Below are positions 31,592 to 39,847 of a stretch of DNA of 43,229 nt, piece by piece. Source of the DNA: Sulfuritalea sp. (lineage in GTDB: Bacteria > Pseudomonadota > Gammaproteobacteria > Burkholderiales > Rhodocyclaceae); the NCBI GenBank assembly GCA_016716965.1, contig JADJUP010000048.1:1-43229 (forward strand), in the 5' to 3' direction. Within the stretch, counting starts at the first letter, position 1, and the number at the start of each line of letters is the position of its first letter. The notes beneath the pieces are model-generated. The model did not search any database and was not told the DNA's origin. It saw nothing but the letters and a program-made list of their open reading frames with translations. The translations under genes were made by a program, and so were the position numbers.

Positions 31592-32781
31592 GCGCCGAAT
31601 TCTGGCCGGCGGCCGCGCCCGGCCTGGTTGCCGGCAACCGCCTGCAACTGCTCGAATCCGGCGGCGAATACTTTCCGGCGCTGATCGCCGCGATCGACGC
31701 GGCACGCCATGAAGTGCATCTGGAAACCTATATTTTCGACGATGACGTCACCGGTCGCCGCGTCGCCGCCGCGCTGTCCGGCGCGGCGCGGCGCGGTGTT
31801 GCCGTGCGCGTGCTGGTGGATGGCTTCGGTGCGCGCGATTTCACTGCCGGCCTCGGCGCGACGCTGGCGGCCGATGGCGTCGAGGTGATGGTCTATCGGC
31901 CGGAAGCGGGGCGCTACGCCTTCCGTCGCCATCGTCTGCGCCGCATGCACCGCAAGCTGGCGGTGGTCGACGGCGGCACGGCCTTCGTCGGCGGCATCAA
32001 CGTGGTCGACGATTTCGACGACGGCAGGGAGCTTGCGCCGCGTTTCGATTACGCCGTTCGCATCGAAGGGCCGCTCGCCGCGCGCGTGCACCTCGCGGTG
32101 CGGCATGTCTGGCGCCTGGTGCGCTGGGCGCGCCTGGGCCGCCGCCCGCCGCCGCCCGCCGAATTGCCGCCGCCGCCGCCGGTGGCCGGCACGACGTCCG
32201 CCGCCCTGCTGATCCGCGACAACCTGCGCCACCGGCGCGACATCGAGAACGCCTATCTGGCGGCAATCCAGGGTGCGCGGCAGCGGGTGGTGATCGCCAA
32301 CGCGTATTTCCTTCCCGGCCGGACCTTCCGCAAGGCGCTGGTGGCGGCAGCGCGGCGCGGCGTGCGTGTCGACCTGCTGCTGCAGGGCCGCCCCGACCAC
32401 CTCATGCTGCATTTCGCCACCCTGTCGCTTTACCATCGCCTGATGGCGGCCGGGATCCGCGTCTTCGAGTACGACAAGGCCTACCTGCACGCCAAGGTGG
32501 CCGTGGTCGATGGCGACTGGGCTACGGTCGGGTCGTCCAACATCGACCCCTTCAGCCTGTTGCTGGCGCGCGAGGCCAATGTCGTGGTGCGCGGCGCCGA
32601 GTTCGCCGCGCAACTGCTGGCCAGCCTCGATGCGGCGATGGCCGATGCCGCCCGCGAGGTGCGCCACAAGGATCATCGCCACCGTTCCTGGCTGACCCGG
32701 GTCGCCAGCGCCGCGGCCTACAGCGTTGTGCGCTTCCTGGTCGGCGTCACGCGCTACGCGGGGAAGCAGTACCGCGGCTAG
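31588..32781 (+). CDS. clsB: Cardiolipin synthase ClsB (phospholipase D family)
   Basis: A 397-residue membrane-associated phosphatidyltransferase that forms cardiolipin. The two HKD motifs are RMHRKLAVVDGGTAFVGGIN (about residue 120) and YLHAKVAVVDGDWATVGSSN (about 300), each HxKxxxxD. The start is the GTG at 31588, overlapping the EEP stop. There are no strong N-terminal membrane helices, which fits ClsB rather than ClsA. A Pro-rich insert (RRPPPPAELPPPPPVAG) lies between the two halves. The C-terminus is basic with a short hydrophobic segment (AAAYSVVRFLVGVTRYA). Confidence 0.92.
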   Translation: MSAEFWPAAAPGLVAGNRLQLLESGGEYFPALIAAIDAARHEVHLETYIFDDDVTGRRVAAALSGAARRGVAVRVLVDGFGARDFTAGLGATLAADGVEVMVYRPEAGRYAFRRHRLRRMHRKLAVVDGGTAFVGGINVVDDFDDGRELAPRFDYAVRIEGPLAARVHLAVRHVWRLVRWARLGRRPPPPAELPPPPPVAGTTSAALLIRDNLRHRRDIENAYLAAIQGARQRVVIANAYFLPGRTFRKALVAAARRGVRVDLLLQGRPDHLMLHFATLSLYHRLMAAGIRVFEYDKAYLHAKVAVVDGDWATVGSSNIDPFSLLLAREANVVVRGAEFAAQLLASLDAAMADAAREVRHKDHRHRSWLTRVASAAAYSVVRFLVGVTRYAGKQYRG

Positions 32782-32961
32782 CGCCGCCGCGCGAACCGGG
32801 GGGCTGGCGCCGGGTGCCTCGTCCTGATTGAACATAAAATAAATCAACGAGTTGCATGAGGATGCCAGGCTGCAAGCCGTGGCGGCCGGCACTGCGGGAT
32901 GCGATTGCTTGCCGGGGCCGTGAAATAAGTCACGCGTAGGTCCGAACGGACTATTGGCCCG

Positions 32962-32974
32962 CCACGTCGCGCCG
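32962..32974. promoter_or_regulatory. Inverted repeat before the small exported protein gene
   Basis: GTCCGAACGGAC sits in an A/T-flanked dyad (TAGGTCCG, AA, CGGACTA; about 32938-32953). It is about 90 bases before the gene at 33037 and beside a TAAGTCAC stretch. It may be an operator. No standard promoter is clear. Confidence 0.3.
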
Positions 32975-33036
32975 CCTAGGATGCAATCAACGCAGCAAAC
33001 GCTGCCACGAACAGCAAAATTCTCGAGGGCATGGCA

Positions 33037-33240
33037 ATGAAAACATTACTGGCGCTGATGGCAGGTTTGGTCAGCACGGGTGCGGCGATGGCGTTCTCCG
33101 AGTTTGCGATCGAAGCTCCAGTCGCGATCCAGACCTATTTTTCGACCCCGCCTACCGGGACCGGTGAAATGGTAGTGGCAGGCATCGGCCTGATGATGTA
33201 CGTCGCCCACCGCCGCGTGAGCCGCTCCATCAAGCGTTAA
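33037..33240 (+). CDS. Small exported or membrane protein, PEP-CTERM-like tail
   Basis: A 67-residue protein (MKTLLALMAGLVSTGAAMAF signal peptide, short mature part EFAIEAPVAIQTYFSTPPTG, then a C-terminal helix MVVAGIGLMMYVAHRR and a basic end SRSIKR). The layout of Pro-rich spacer, short hydrophobic helix and Arg cluster recalls PEP-CTERM or related sorting tails, but the PEP motif itself is not present. GAGGG is best spaced for the ATG at 33037; an ATG at 33031 is an alternative. It has its own leader region with a GTCCG/CGGAC dyad. The function is unknown. Confidence 0.6.
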   Translation: MKTLLALMAGLVSTGAAMAFSEFAIEAPVAIQTYFSTPPTGTGEMVVAGIGLMMYVAHRRVSRSIKR

Positions 33241-33245
33241 TCAGA

Positions 33246-33284
33246 CAAAAGCCGGGACGGGCGGACGCTGGCGTCCGTCCCGGC
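33246..33284 (-). terminator. Terminator-like nested hairpin after ppc
   Basis: The outer arms GCCGGGACG and CGTCCCGGC enclose an inner GGACGC/GCGTCC stem. On the minus strand the stem is followed by TTTTGT. It could end ppc transcripts and, as a hairpin, protect the end of the convergent small gene. Confidence 0.6.
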
Positions 33285-33315
33285 GGGTGGCAAGCGGCCC
33301 GGTTCCGCTTCAGCG

Positions 33316-33363
33316 TGGGGCAGACTTCAGTCTGCCAGGGTCGGCTAAAGCCCGCGCCACAGG
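33316..33363. repeat. Palindromic intergenic repeat (GGCAGACTTCAGTCTGCC ... GGCTAAAGCCCGCGCCAC)
   Basis: GGCAGACT, TC, AGTCTGCC forms a perfect hairpin. It is followed by GGCTAAAGCC and GCGCCAC, with GTGG at the left end pairing with CCAC at the right. Elements of this GGCTAAAGCCCGCGCC type recur across many phyla. It lies between the ppc terminator and the ppc stop codon. Confidence 0.6.
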
Positions 33364-33387
33364 GGTTCAAACTTCCGAAGCAGACGA

Positions 33388-36166
33388 CTAGCCGCTGTTG
33401 CGCAGGCCGGCGGCGACGCCGTTGATGGTGAGGTGGATGCCGCGCTGCACGCGGTCGTCGGTCTCGCCGGCACGGTGGCGGCGCAGCAGTTCGACCTGGA
33501 TGTGATTGAGCGGGTCGAGGTAGGGAAAGCGGTTGCGGATCGAGCGCTTGAGCAAGGGGTTGAGGTCGAGCAGTTCCCTTTCCCCGGTGATCGCCAACAG
33601 CGCGGCGATCGAGGCTTGCCACTCGGCCTTGATCTGCGGAAAGATGGCCTCGCGCAGTGCCGCGTCCTTGACCAGCAGCGAGTAACGCTCGGCGATCACG
33701 ATGTCGCTCTTGCCCAGCACCATGTCCATGTTGGACAAGGTGGTGCGGAAGAAGCCCCAGTCGCGGTGCATCTCGGCCAGCAGCGCCATGCCCGGTTCGC
33801 CGTGCTTTTCGCGCCAGGCGGCGACGGCGGCGCCGAAGCCGAACCAGCCCGGCAGCATCAATCGGCATTGCGCCCAGGAAAACACCCAGGGAATCGCACG
33901 CAGGTCCTCGATGGCGGTGGTCTTCTTGCGTGACGCGGGCCGGCTGCCGATGTTGAGTGCGGCGATCTCCGCGATCACCGTCGATTCCCAAAAATACGCT
34001 TCGAAGCCCGGCGTCTCGTACACCATCCTGCGATAGGCGGCGAAGGCGCTGGCCGACAGTTCTTCCATGGCGGCGAGGAATTGCGGCTTCGGCGCGTCGT
34101 GTTCGTGCGCCAGCAAGGTGGCTTCCAGCGTCGCCGCGGCGAGAATTTCCAGGTTGCGGCGGCCCAGTTCCGGGTTGGCGTATTTCGAGGCGATCACCTC
34201 GCCCTGCTCCGTGATGCGGATCTGGCCCTGCACTGCGCCCTGCGGCTGCGCCAGGATCGCCTGGTAGCTGGGGCCGCCGCCGCGACCGACCGAGCCGCCG
34301 CGGCCGTGGAACAGGCGCAGGGTGATGCCGTGGCGGGCGAACACCTCGGTCAGCGCGATTTCGGCGCGGTACAGCGCCCAGCCAGAAGTGAGGAAGCCGC
34401 CGTCCTTGTTGCTGTCGGAATAGCCCAGCATGCATTCCTGCAAGGCGCCGCGTGATCCGAGCAGGCGGTTGTAAAGCGGGATGGCGAGCAGCCGATCCAT
34501 GGTCGGGCCGGCATTGGCGAGGTCGCCGATGGTCTCGAACAGCGGCACGATATTCACGTCGAGCGCATGTTCCAGCGGTCGCAACAGGCCGACTTCCTTG
34601 AGCAGCACGGCGACTTCGAGGATGTCCGAGACGCCGTCGGTCTTGGAGATGATCACGTTTTCGATCGCCGCGCGGCCGAAGCGCTGGTGGATGCTGCGCG
34701 CGGTGTGGAAGATCGCCAGCTCGTTGCGCGTCTCGTCCGAGTAGTTCACGCCGGGCGCCGTCAGCGGCCGCGGCGTGGCGAGTTCTTCCAGCAGCAGCGC
34801 GATGCGCCCGTTCTCGTCCAGCGCGAGGTAGTCGCTGCCGGGGTTGGCGATGGCGAGCAGTTCGGCCACGGTGCGCGCATGCACGTCGGAATTCTGCCGC
34901 AGGTCGAGCGGCGCCAGGTGGAAGCCGAAGATGGCGACGGCATGGCGCAGGCGGCGCAGGCGGCCGCGCCCGAGCAGACCCGCATTTGTGGCTGATCAGC
35001 GAACGGTGCAGCACGTCGAGGTCGGCGGCGAGCTCGGCGGCGCTGGCATAGGGCTCGGCGGCGCCGACGGCATGGCGCGGCGCTTCGAGGCCGTCGAGCA
35101 GCAGCGCGGTCGCTGCCAGCCGCGCGTAGAAGCCGGCGATGGCGCGACGATAGGGTTCGTCCAGGCGATGCGGGCTGCGGTCGGGCGACTGTTCTGCCAG
35201 GCGCATCAGCTCGACATCGGGCACTTCGATCAGTGAGGTGGTAGTCGACAGTTCCGCGCCGAGCTGGTGCAGTTGTTCCAGCAGGTAGGCGATCGCCTTG
35301 CGGCTTTGCGCGCGCATCGCGGTTTCCAGCACCTCGGCGGTGACGAAGGGATTGCCGTCGCGGTCGCCGCCGATCCAGGAGCCGGGTCGCAGGTAGGGCG
35401 GCAGTTCCGCCAGGCCCTGCTCGCGCCAGCCGGGCACGGCCTGCGCGAGGTGGTCCTCGCTGGCGTTGTAAAGGCGCGGCAGTTCGCGCAGGAAGGTCAT
35501 GTCGTAGAAGGACAGCGCGTTGTTCACCTCGTCCATCACCGACAGCTTGGCCCGGCGCAGCATGCGCGTCTGCCACAGGCGCAGCACGGCGCGGCGCAGC
35601 GCCTCGTCGTGCTCGGCCTGTTCCTCGGGCGAGAGTTCGGTGCGGTCGCGCTCGTCGAGCAGGCGCGCGATCTTCCACTGGCAGTCGAGGATGCTCTTGC
35701 GCTGCACTTCGGTCGGGTGCGCGGTCAGCACCGGCCGCACCTGGGCGCCGGCGAAGAAGGCGGCGAGCCGCTTCGCGTCGATGCCGGCCTTCTGCGCGCG
35801 GTCCAGCGAATGCGCCAGGCTGCCTTCGCGCGGCGCTGCGCCGGCCCGCGCGTAGGTGCGCGAGCGGCGGATGTGGTGCTGGTCCTCGGCGATGTTGGCC
35901 AGGTGCGAGAAATAGCTGAAGGCGCGCACCACCATGTTGGTCCGTTCGCGCGGCAGCTCGCGCAGCACGGCATCCATGTCGGCGCGCGCCGCGCGGTCGT
36001 CGTCGCGATGGATGCGCAGCGCGAGCTGGCGGATCTGCTCGACGCGGTCGAAGACCTCGGCGCCCTCCTGCTCGCGCACGGTGTCGCCGAGCAGGCGGCC
36101 GAGCAGGCGGATGTCCTCGCGCAGGGGCTGGTCCTTGTCGATGGTGGTGGCTTTTTCGGTGGTCAT
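33388..36166 (-). CDS. ppc: Phosphoenolpyruvate carboxylase, one frameshift
   Basis: Carboxylates PEP to oxaloacetate to refill the TCA cycle. The N-terminal half from the ATG at 36166 holds RPVLTAHPTEVQRKSILDCQ (catalytic His), PYLRPGSWIGGDRDGNPFVT and SLISHK. The second half holds LGYSDSNKDGGFLTSGWALY, LFHGRGGSVGRGGGPSY (PEP loop), SRPASRKKTTAIEDLRAIPW, VFSWAQCRLMLPGWFG and the C-terminal VAAGLRNSG. The halves are in different frames. One extra base in the run at 34985-34987 (AAA on the coding strand, CACAAATGCG for CACAATGCG) is the break. Removing it restores HNAGLLGRGRLRRLRHAVA and a 925-residue enzyme. The 2779-base span fits one insertion. Confidence 0.95.
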
Positions 36167-36180
36167 GTTTGGCGCCAGGT

Positions 36181-36669
36181 TCACTGGCGGGATTTGATGC
36201 GGTCGCGGCTTTCCTCGATCGCGCGTTCGAGGTAGGCGCCGTAGAAGTCGGCCAGGCGATAGCCGACGATGGCTTCGGCGAGCTGGGTACCGTCCGGGCC
36301 GTGGAACATCACGGTCGGCGCGAAGCGCGCCTGCATCTGGTTCGAAAAGTCGGCGCTGGTGGTACGGCGGCCGGCGAAGTCGACCAGCGGCGTGGCGCGG
36401 TCCATGTGCAGTTCGCGCACCACGGCAGGCGCCTTCGGGTCGCGCGACAGCGGGCCGAGGTGTTCGCGCCTTACCTTGGCGCACCAGCTGCAGTCGTCGC
36501 GGCTGTAGAGCACCACCAGGGGGACGCCGCGCGCGGCGGCCTGGCGCGCTTCGGCAGCGAGGTCGCGGGCTTCGGTCAGCGTGCTGGGCGGCGACTGCGC
36601 CAGCGTGGGAGCGGCGACGAAAAACAGGGCGGCGGCGAGCGCGCCGGCAAGGCGAATGATGATGGACAC
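36181..36669 (-). CDS. Exported thioredoxin-fold protein
   Basis: A 162-residue protein with a signal peptide (IIIRLAGALAAALFFVAAPT, cut near LAQ) and a thioredoxin-like domain: GVPLVVLYSRDDCSWCAKVR (CxxC), VVRELHMDRATPLVDF, FAPTVMFHGPDG (cis-Pro region APT). It resembles SoxW/DsbD-type periplasmic thiol proteins; the partner is unknown. The start is the GTG at 36669. A copy of the interspersed motif (36346-36369) encodes RRTTSADF. ppc begins 14 bases after its stop, so ppc may be co-transcribed. Confidence 0.8.
   Translation of the reverse strand: MSIIIRLAGALAAALFFVAAPTLAQSPPSTLTEARDLAAEARQAAARGVPLVVLYSRDDCSWCAKVRREHLGPLSRDPKAPAVVRELHMDRATPLVDFAGRRTTSADFSNQMQARFAPTVMFHGPDGTQLAEAIVGYRLADFYGAYLERAIEESRDRIKSRQ
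36346..36369 (+). repeat. Interspersed 24-base motif inside the thioredoxin-like gene
   Basis: AAAGTCGGC, GCT, GGTG, GT, ACGGCG on the plus strand (one mismatch in the GGCG block). The coding strand gives RRTTSADF. Confidence 0.4.
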
Positions 36670-36749
36670 TGGCGAAATCCTTGGCGATGCAGGATGGGAA
36701 ATCCTACCTGCGCCAGCGCGGACGGCAATCACTGTCTTCGATCGTCCGA

Positions 36750-37478
36750 TCAATGATGCAGGATGCGGGCGAGGAAGGTCCGCGCCCGGTCGCTCGCCGG
36801 GGCGTCGAAGAAGGCACCGGCCGGCGCGTCCTCGACGATCTCGCCGTGGTCCATGAACACCACGCGGCGCGCCACCTTGCGCGCGAAGCCCATCTCGTGC
36901 GTGACGCACATCATGGTCATGCCCTCCTGCGCCAGTTCGACCATGACGTCGAGCACCTCGCCGATCATCTCCGGGTCGAGCGCCGAGGTCGGCTCGTCGA
37001 ACAGCAGGCAGATCGGGTCCATCGCCAGCGCTCGCGCGATCGCCACGCGCTGCTGCTGGCCGCCCGAAAGCTGGCCGGGGAACTTGTCGGCGTGGGCGCG
37101 CAGGCCGACGCGGTCGAGCAGGCTCATGCCGCGCGCATCGGCCTCGTCGGCCTTGCGGCCGAGCACCCGGACCTGGGCCAGGGCCAGGTTCTGCCGCACG
37201 CTCATGTGCGGGAACAGTTCGAAATGCTGGAACACCATGCCGACCCGGGCGCGCAGTTTGGGCAGGTCGGTCTTCGGGTCGCCCACTGAAATGCCGTCCA
37301 CCGTGATCGTGCCTTCGGTAAAGGGTTCGAGGCCGTTCACGCACTTGATCAGGGTCGACTTGCCCGAGCCCGACGGACCGCAGACCACCACCACCTCGCC
37401 CTTGGCGACCTGGGTGCTGCAGCCCTTGAGCACCTGGGTCGGGCCGTACCACTTGGAGACATTGCGGATTTCGATCAC
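36750..37478 (-). CDS. gltL: Glutamate/aspartate ABC transporter, ATP-binding subunit
   Basis: A 242-residue polar-amino-acid ATPase. MIEIRNVSKWYGPTQVLKGC, Walker A GPSGSGKST, Q-loop VFQHFELFPHMSVRQNL, signature LSGGQQQRVAIARALAMDP, Walker B CLLFDEPTSALDPEMIGEVL and the switch His in VTHEMGFARKVA are all there. It powers GltJK. It starts 13 bases after gltK and ends the gltIJKL operon. Confidence 0.92.
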   Translation of the reverse strand: MIEIRNVSKWYGPTQVLKGCSTQVAKGEVVVVCGPSGSGKSTLIKCVNGLEPFTEGTITVDGISVGDPKTDLPKLRARVGMVFQHFELFPHMSVRQNLALAQVRVLGRKADEADARGMSLLDRVGLRAHADKFPGQLSGGQQQRVAIARALAMDPICLLFDEPTSALDPEMIGEVLDVMVELAQEGMTMMCVTHEMGFARKVARRVVFMDHGEIVEDAPAGAFFDAPASDRARTFLARILHH

Positions 37479-37491
37479 GGTGCGGATACCT

Positions 37492-38154
37492 TCAGCGAAC
37501 GATGGCGACGCGCTTCTGCAACTGTCGCACGGCGAGCGACAGGCTGAAGCAGATGGCGAAATAGATCAGGGCGGAGAGCACGATCATCTCCACCGGGCGA
37601 TTGTAGTTCTTGCCCACCACGTCGGCGGCCTTGAGCATGTCCTTGGCACCGATCGCATACACCAGCGAGGTGTCCTGGAACAGCACGATGGTCTGCGTCA
37701 GCAGCACCGGCAGCATGTTGCGCAGCGCCTGCGGCAGCACCACGTGGATCATGGCCTGCGCCTGCGTCAGGCCCAGCGCATGCGCGGCATGCACCTGGCC
37801 GCGCGACACGCTCTGGATTCCAGAACGCATGATCTCGCAATAGAACGCGGCCTCGAAGGCGGTGAAGGTGATGATGGCCGAGACCTCGGCGCCCACCGGC
37901 TTGCCGGTCAGGTAGGGAATGATCAGGAAGAACCAGAGGATCACCAGCACCAGCGGGATCGAGCGCATCAGGTCCACATAGGCGCCGGCCACGCGCGCCA
38001 GCGGCACGATCGGCGACAGCCGCGCCAGCGCCAGCAGGGTGCCGATGACGATGCCGCCGGTCATCGCGATCAGCGTCAGGCGCAGCGTGAACAGCAGGCC
38101 GTCGCGGATGAAAGGCAGGCTAGGGCCCCAGACGGAAAAGTCGAATTCGCCCAC
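37492..38154 (-). CDS. gltK: Glutamate/aspartate ABC transporter permease GltK
   Basis: A 220-residue permease of the HisMQ type. VGEFDFSVWGPSLPFIRDGL is followed by FTLRLTLIAMTGGIVIGTLL, LMRSIPLVLVILWFFLIIPY and the EAA loop EIMRSGIQSVSRGQVHAAHA, LGLTQAQAMIHVVLPQALRN. The start is the GTG at 38154, two bases after the gltJ stop, so the two are coupled. Neighbours make it the second permease of the Glt system. Confidence 0.9.
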   Translation of the reverse strand: MGEFDFSVWGPSLPFIRDGLLFTLRLTLIAMTGGIVIGTLLALARLSPIVPLARVAGAYVDLMRSIPLVLVILWFFLIIPYLTGKPVGAEVSAIITFTAFEAAFYCEIMRSGIQSVSRGQVHAAHALGLTQAQAMIHVVLPQALRNMLPVLLTQTIVLFQDTSLVYAIGAKDMLKAADVVGKNYNRPVEMIVLSALIYFAICFSLSLAVRQLQKRVAIVR

Positions 38155-38156
38155 GG

Positions 38157-38894
38157 CTATCCCGACTTCGCGATCAGGCCCGGCACGCGCGTACGCGCTT
38201 CGATCCAGGCCATGCCGCGATTGGCGGTGAAGGCGCAGATGAAATACAGCAGCGTCACCGCGAGGTAGGTTTCGATGCCCTGCTCCGAATCCTCCTGCAT
38301 CTGCCGCGCCTGGAAGGTCAGCTCCATGACGCCGATGGCGAAGGCGACCGAAGAGTTCTTGAACACGTTCATGAACTCCGAAGTCAGCGGCGGGATCACG
38401 ATGCGCAGCGCCTGCGGCAGGATCACGTGGCGGTAGGCCTGCGGCAGGCTGAAGCCCAGGGCGAGGGCCGCGTCGCGCTGGCCGCGCGGCAGGCTGGTGA
38501 TGCCGGCGCGCAACTGCTCGGCGACGCGCGCCGAGGTGAAGAAGCCGAGGCACAGCGCGGCGGTGACGAACTCCTTGGCCGGCATCTCCTGCTTGACCCA
38601 CAGCGACCAGTCGCGCGGCAGGAACTCCGGCACGACGAAGAACCAGAGGAACATCTGCACCAGCAGCGGCACGTTGCGGAACAGCTCGACCCAGGCCGTT
38701 CCCAGCGCAACCAGCAGCCGCGACGGCGTGGTGCGCAGGGCGCCGACCGCGATGCCGATGGACAGCGCCAGCACCCAGGCCGTCAGCGATACCGCCAGCG
38801 TCCAGCCCAGCCCGGTGATCAGCCAGTCGAGGTAGGTCTCGTCGCCGCCCTTGACCTGCTCGCCGAAGATGCCCCAGTTCCAGTGGTAGTTCAT
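38157..38894 (-). CDS. gltJ: Glutamate/aspartate ABC transporter permease GltJ
   Basis: A 245-residue permease starting MNYHWNWGIFGEQVKGGDET, as GltJ does. It has five to six helices, VELFRNVPLLVQMFLWFFVV, the EAA loop EQLRAGITSLPRGQRDAALA, LGFSLPQAYRHVILPQALRI and ENVFKNSSVAFAIG-like C-terminal part (NVFKNSSVAFAIGVMELTFQ). It lies 30 bases after gltI, with a copy of the 24-base motif in the gap. Confidence 0.92.
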   Translation of the reverse strand: MNYHWNWGIFGEQVKGGDETYLDWLITGLGWTLAVSLTAWVLALSIGIAVGALRTTPSRLLVALGTAWVELFRNVPLLVQMFLWFFVVPEFLPRDWSLWVKQEMPAKEFVTAALCLGFFTSARVAEQLRAGITSLPRGQRDAALALGFSLPQAYRHVILPQALRIVIPPLTSEFMNVFKNSSVAFAIGVMELTFQARQMQEDSEQGIETYLAVTLLYFICAFTANRGMAWIEARTRVPGLIAKSG

Positions 38895-38902
38895 GCGCCG
38901 CT

Positions 38903-38926
38903 ACCGTACCGCCAGCGCCGACTTTT
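38903..38926 (-). repeat. Interspersed 24-base motif between gltI and gltJ
   Basis: The minus strand reads AAAGTCGGC, GCT, GGCG, GT, ACGGTA, beginning at the gltI stop codon (TAAAAGTCGG). It fills most of the gap inside the operon. Confidence 0.6.
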
Positions 38927-39833
38927 ACTTTTTGTTGAAGCTCTCGGCGGGCGCGTCGCTGGGTGCCTTGATCAGCTTCTTCAGCGCCTCGCTCATGGGG
39001 AAGTTCAGGTTCACGTTCTTCGGCGGGATCGGCGACATGAACCAGCGCGCGTAGAGCTTTTCAACTTCGCCGCTCTTCATCATGCCGGTGACGGTCTCAT
39101 CGACCAGTTTCTTGAACTCGGGATCGTCGCGGCGGAACATGATCGCGATCGGCTCGATGCTGAGCACCTCGCCGACCACGGCGTAGTCGGCCGGGCTCTT
39201 GGCCGAGGCGATGCGTCCGGCCAGCAGGTTGTCGTCCATGACGAAGGCCACGGCGCGGTCGGTTTCCAGCATCAGGAAGGAATCGGCGTGGTCCTTGCCG
39301 TAGACCTCCTTGAAGTCGATGCCCTTGCCCTTTTCGTGGGCGCGCATCAGTTGCACGCTGGTGGTGCCGGTGGTGGTCGCCACCGGCTTGCCGCCCAACT
39401 GGCCGAGGCTGGTGATGCCGGACGACTTCTTGACGGCCATGCGCACGTTGGTGACGAAGGTGGTCGGCGCGAAGGCGACCTGCTTCTGCCGCGCCTCGTT
39501 GTTGGTGGTCGAGCCGCATTCGAGGTCCACCGTGCCGTTGCCGACCAGCGGGATGCGGTTTTGCGAGGTCACCGGCTGGTGCGCCACCTTCAGCGCGGGC
39601 AGCTTGAGCTTCGCCTTGACGGCATCGACGATGCGATTGCAGATGTCGATGTGGTAGCCCACCGGCTGCTGCTTGTCGTCGAGGTAGGACAGCGGGTCGG
39701 AGGATTCGCGGATGCCGAGCGTGATGCTGCCGTTGTCCTTGACCTTCTTCAGCGTGCCGGTGTCCTGGGCCAGCGCGGGCGCGGCCAGGGTGGCGAGGGT
39801 GAGCGAGGCGAGCAATGCATGGCGGGTGTTCAT
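38925..39833 (-). CDS. gltI: Glutamate/aspartate-binding periplasmic protein GltI
   Basis: A 302-residue solute-binding protein. Signal peptide MNTRHALLASLTLATLAAPA-LAQ. Ligand-binding family 3 signatures are ITLGIRESSDPLSYLDDKQQ, PVGYHIDICNRIVDAVKAKL, LVGNGTVDLECGSTTNNEAR and VAFVMDDNLLAGRIASAKSP; DLECGSTTNN and the acidic ligand-binding region are typical of GltI/DEBP. AAGGAGACCGCC precedes the ATG. It is the first gene of gltIJKL. The Atm1-type gene ends 14 bases upstream, so read-through may occur. Confidence 0.95.
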   Translation of the reverse strand: MNTRHALLASLTLATLAAPALAQDTGTLKKVKDNGSITLGIRESSDPLSYLDDKQQPVGYHIDICNRIVDAVKAKLKLPALKVAHQPVTSQNRIPLVGNGTVDLECGSTTNNEARQKQVAFAPTTFVTNVRMAVKKSSGITSLGQLGGKPVATTTGTTSVQLMRAHEKGKGIDFKEVYGKDHADSFLMLETDRAVAFVMDDNLLAGRIASAKSPADYAVVGEVLSIEPIAIMFRRDDPEFKKLVDETVTGMMKSGEVEKLYARWFMSPIPPKNVNLNFPMSEALKKLIKAPSDAPAESFNKK

Positions 39834-39847
39834 GGCGGTCTCCTTGG

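Noticed and set aside
33230..36484. One 1084-codon frame through the whole ppc region
   Set aside because: It follows ppc only for its N-terminal half; beyond 34985 it is out of frame and meaningless, and before 36166 it runs through the thioredoxin-like gene.
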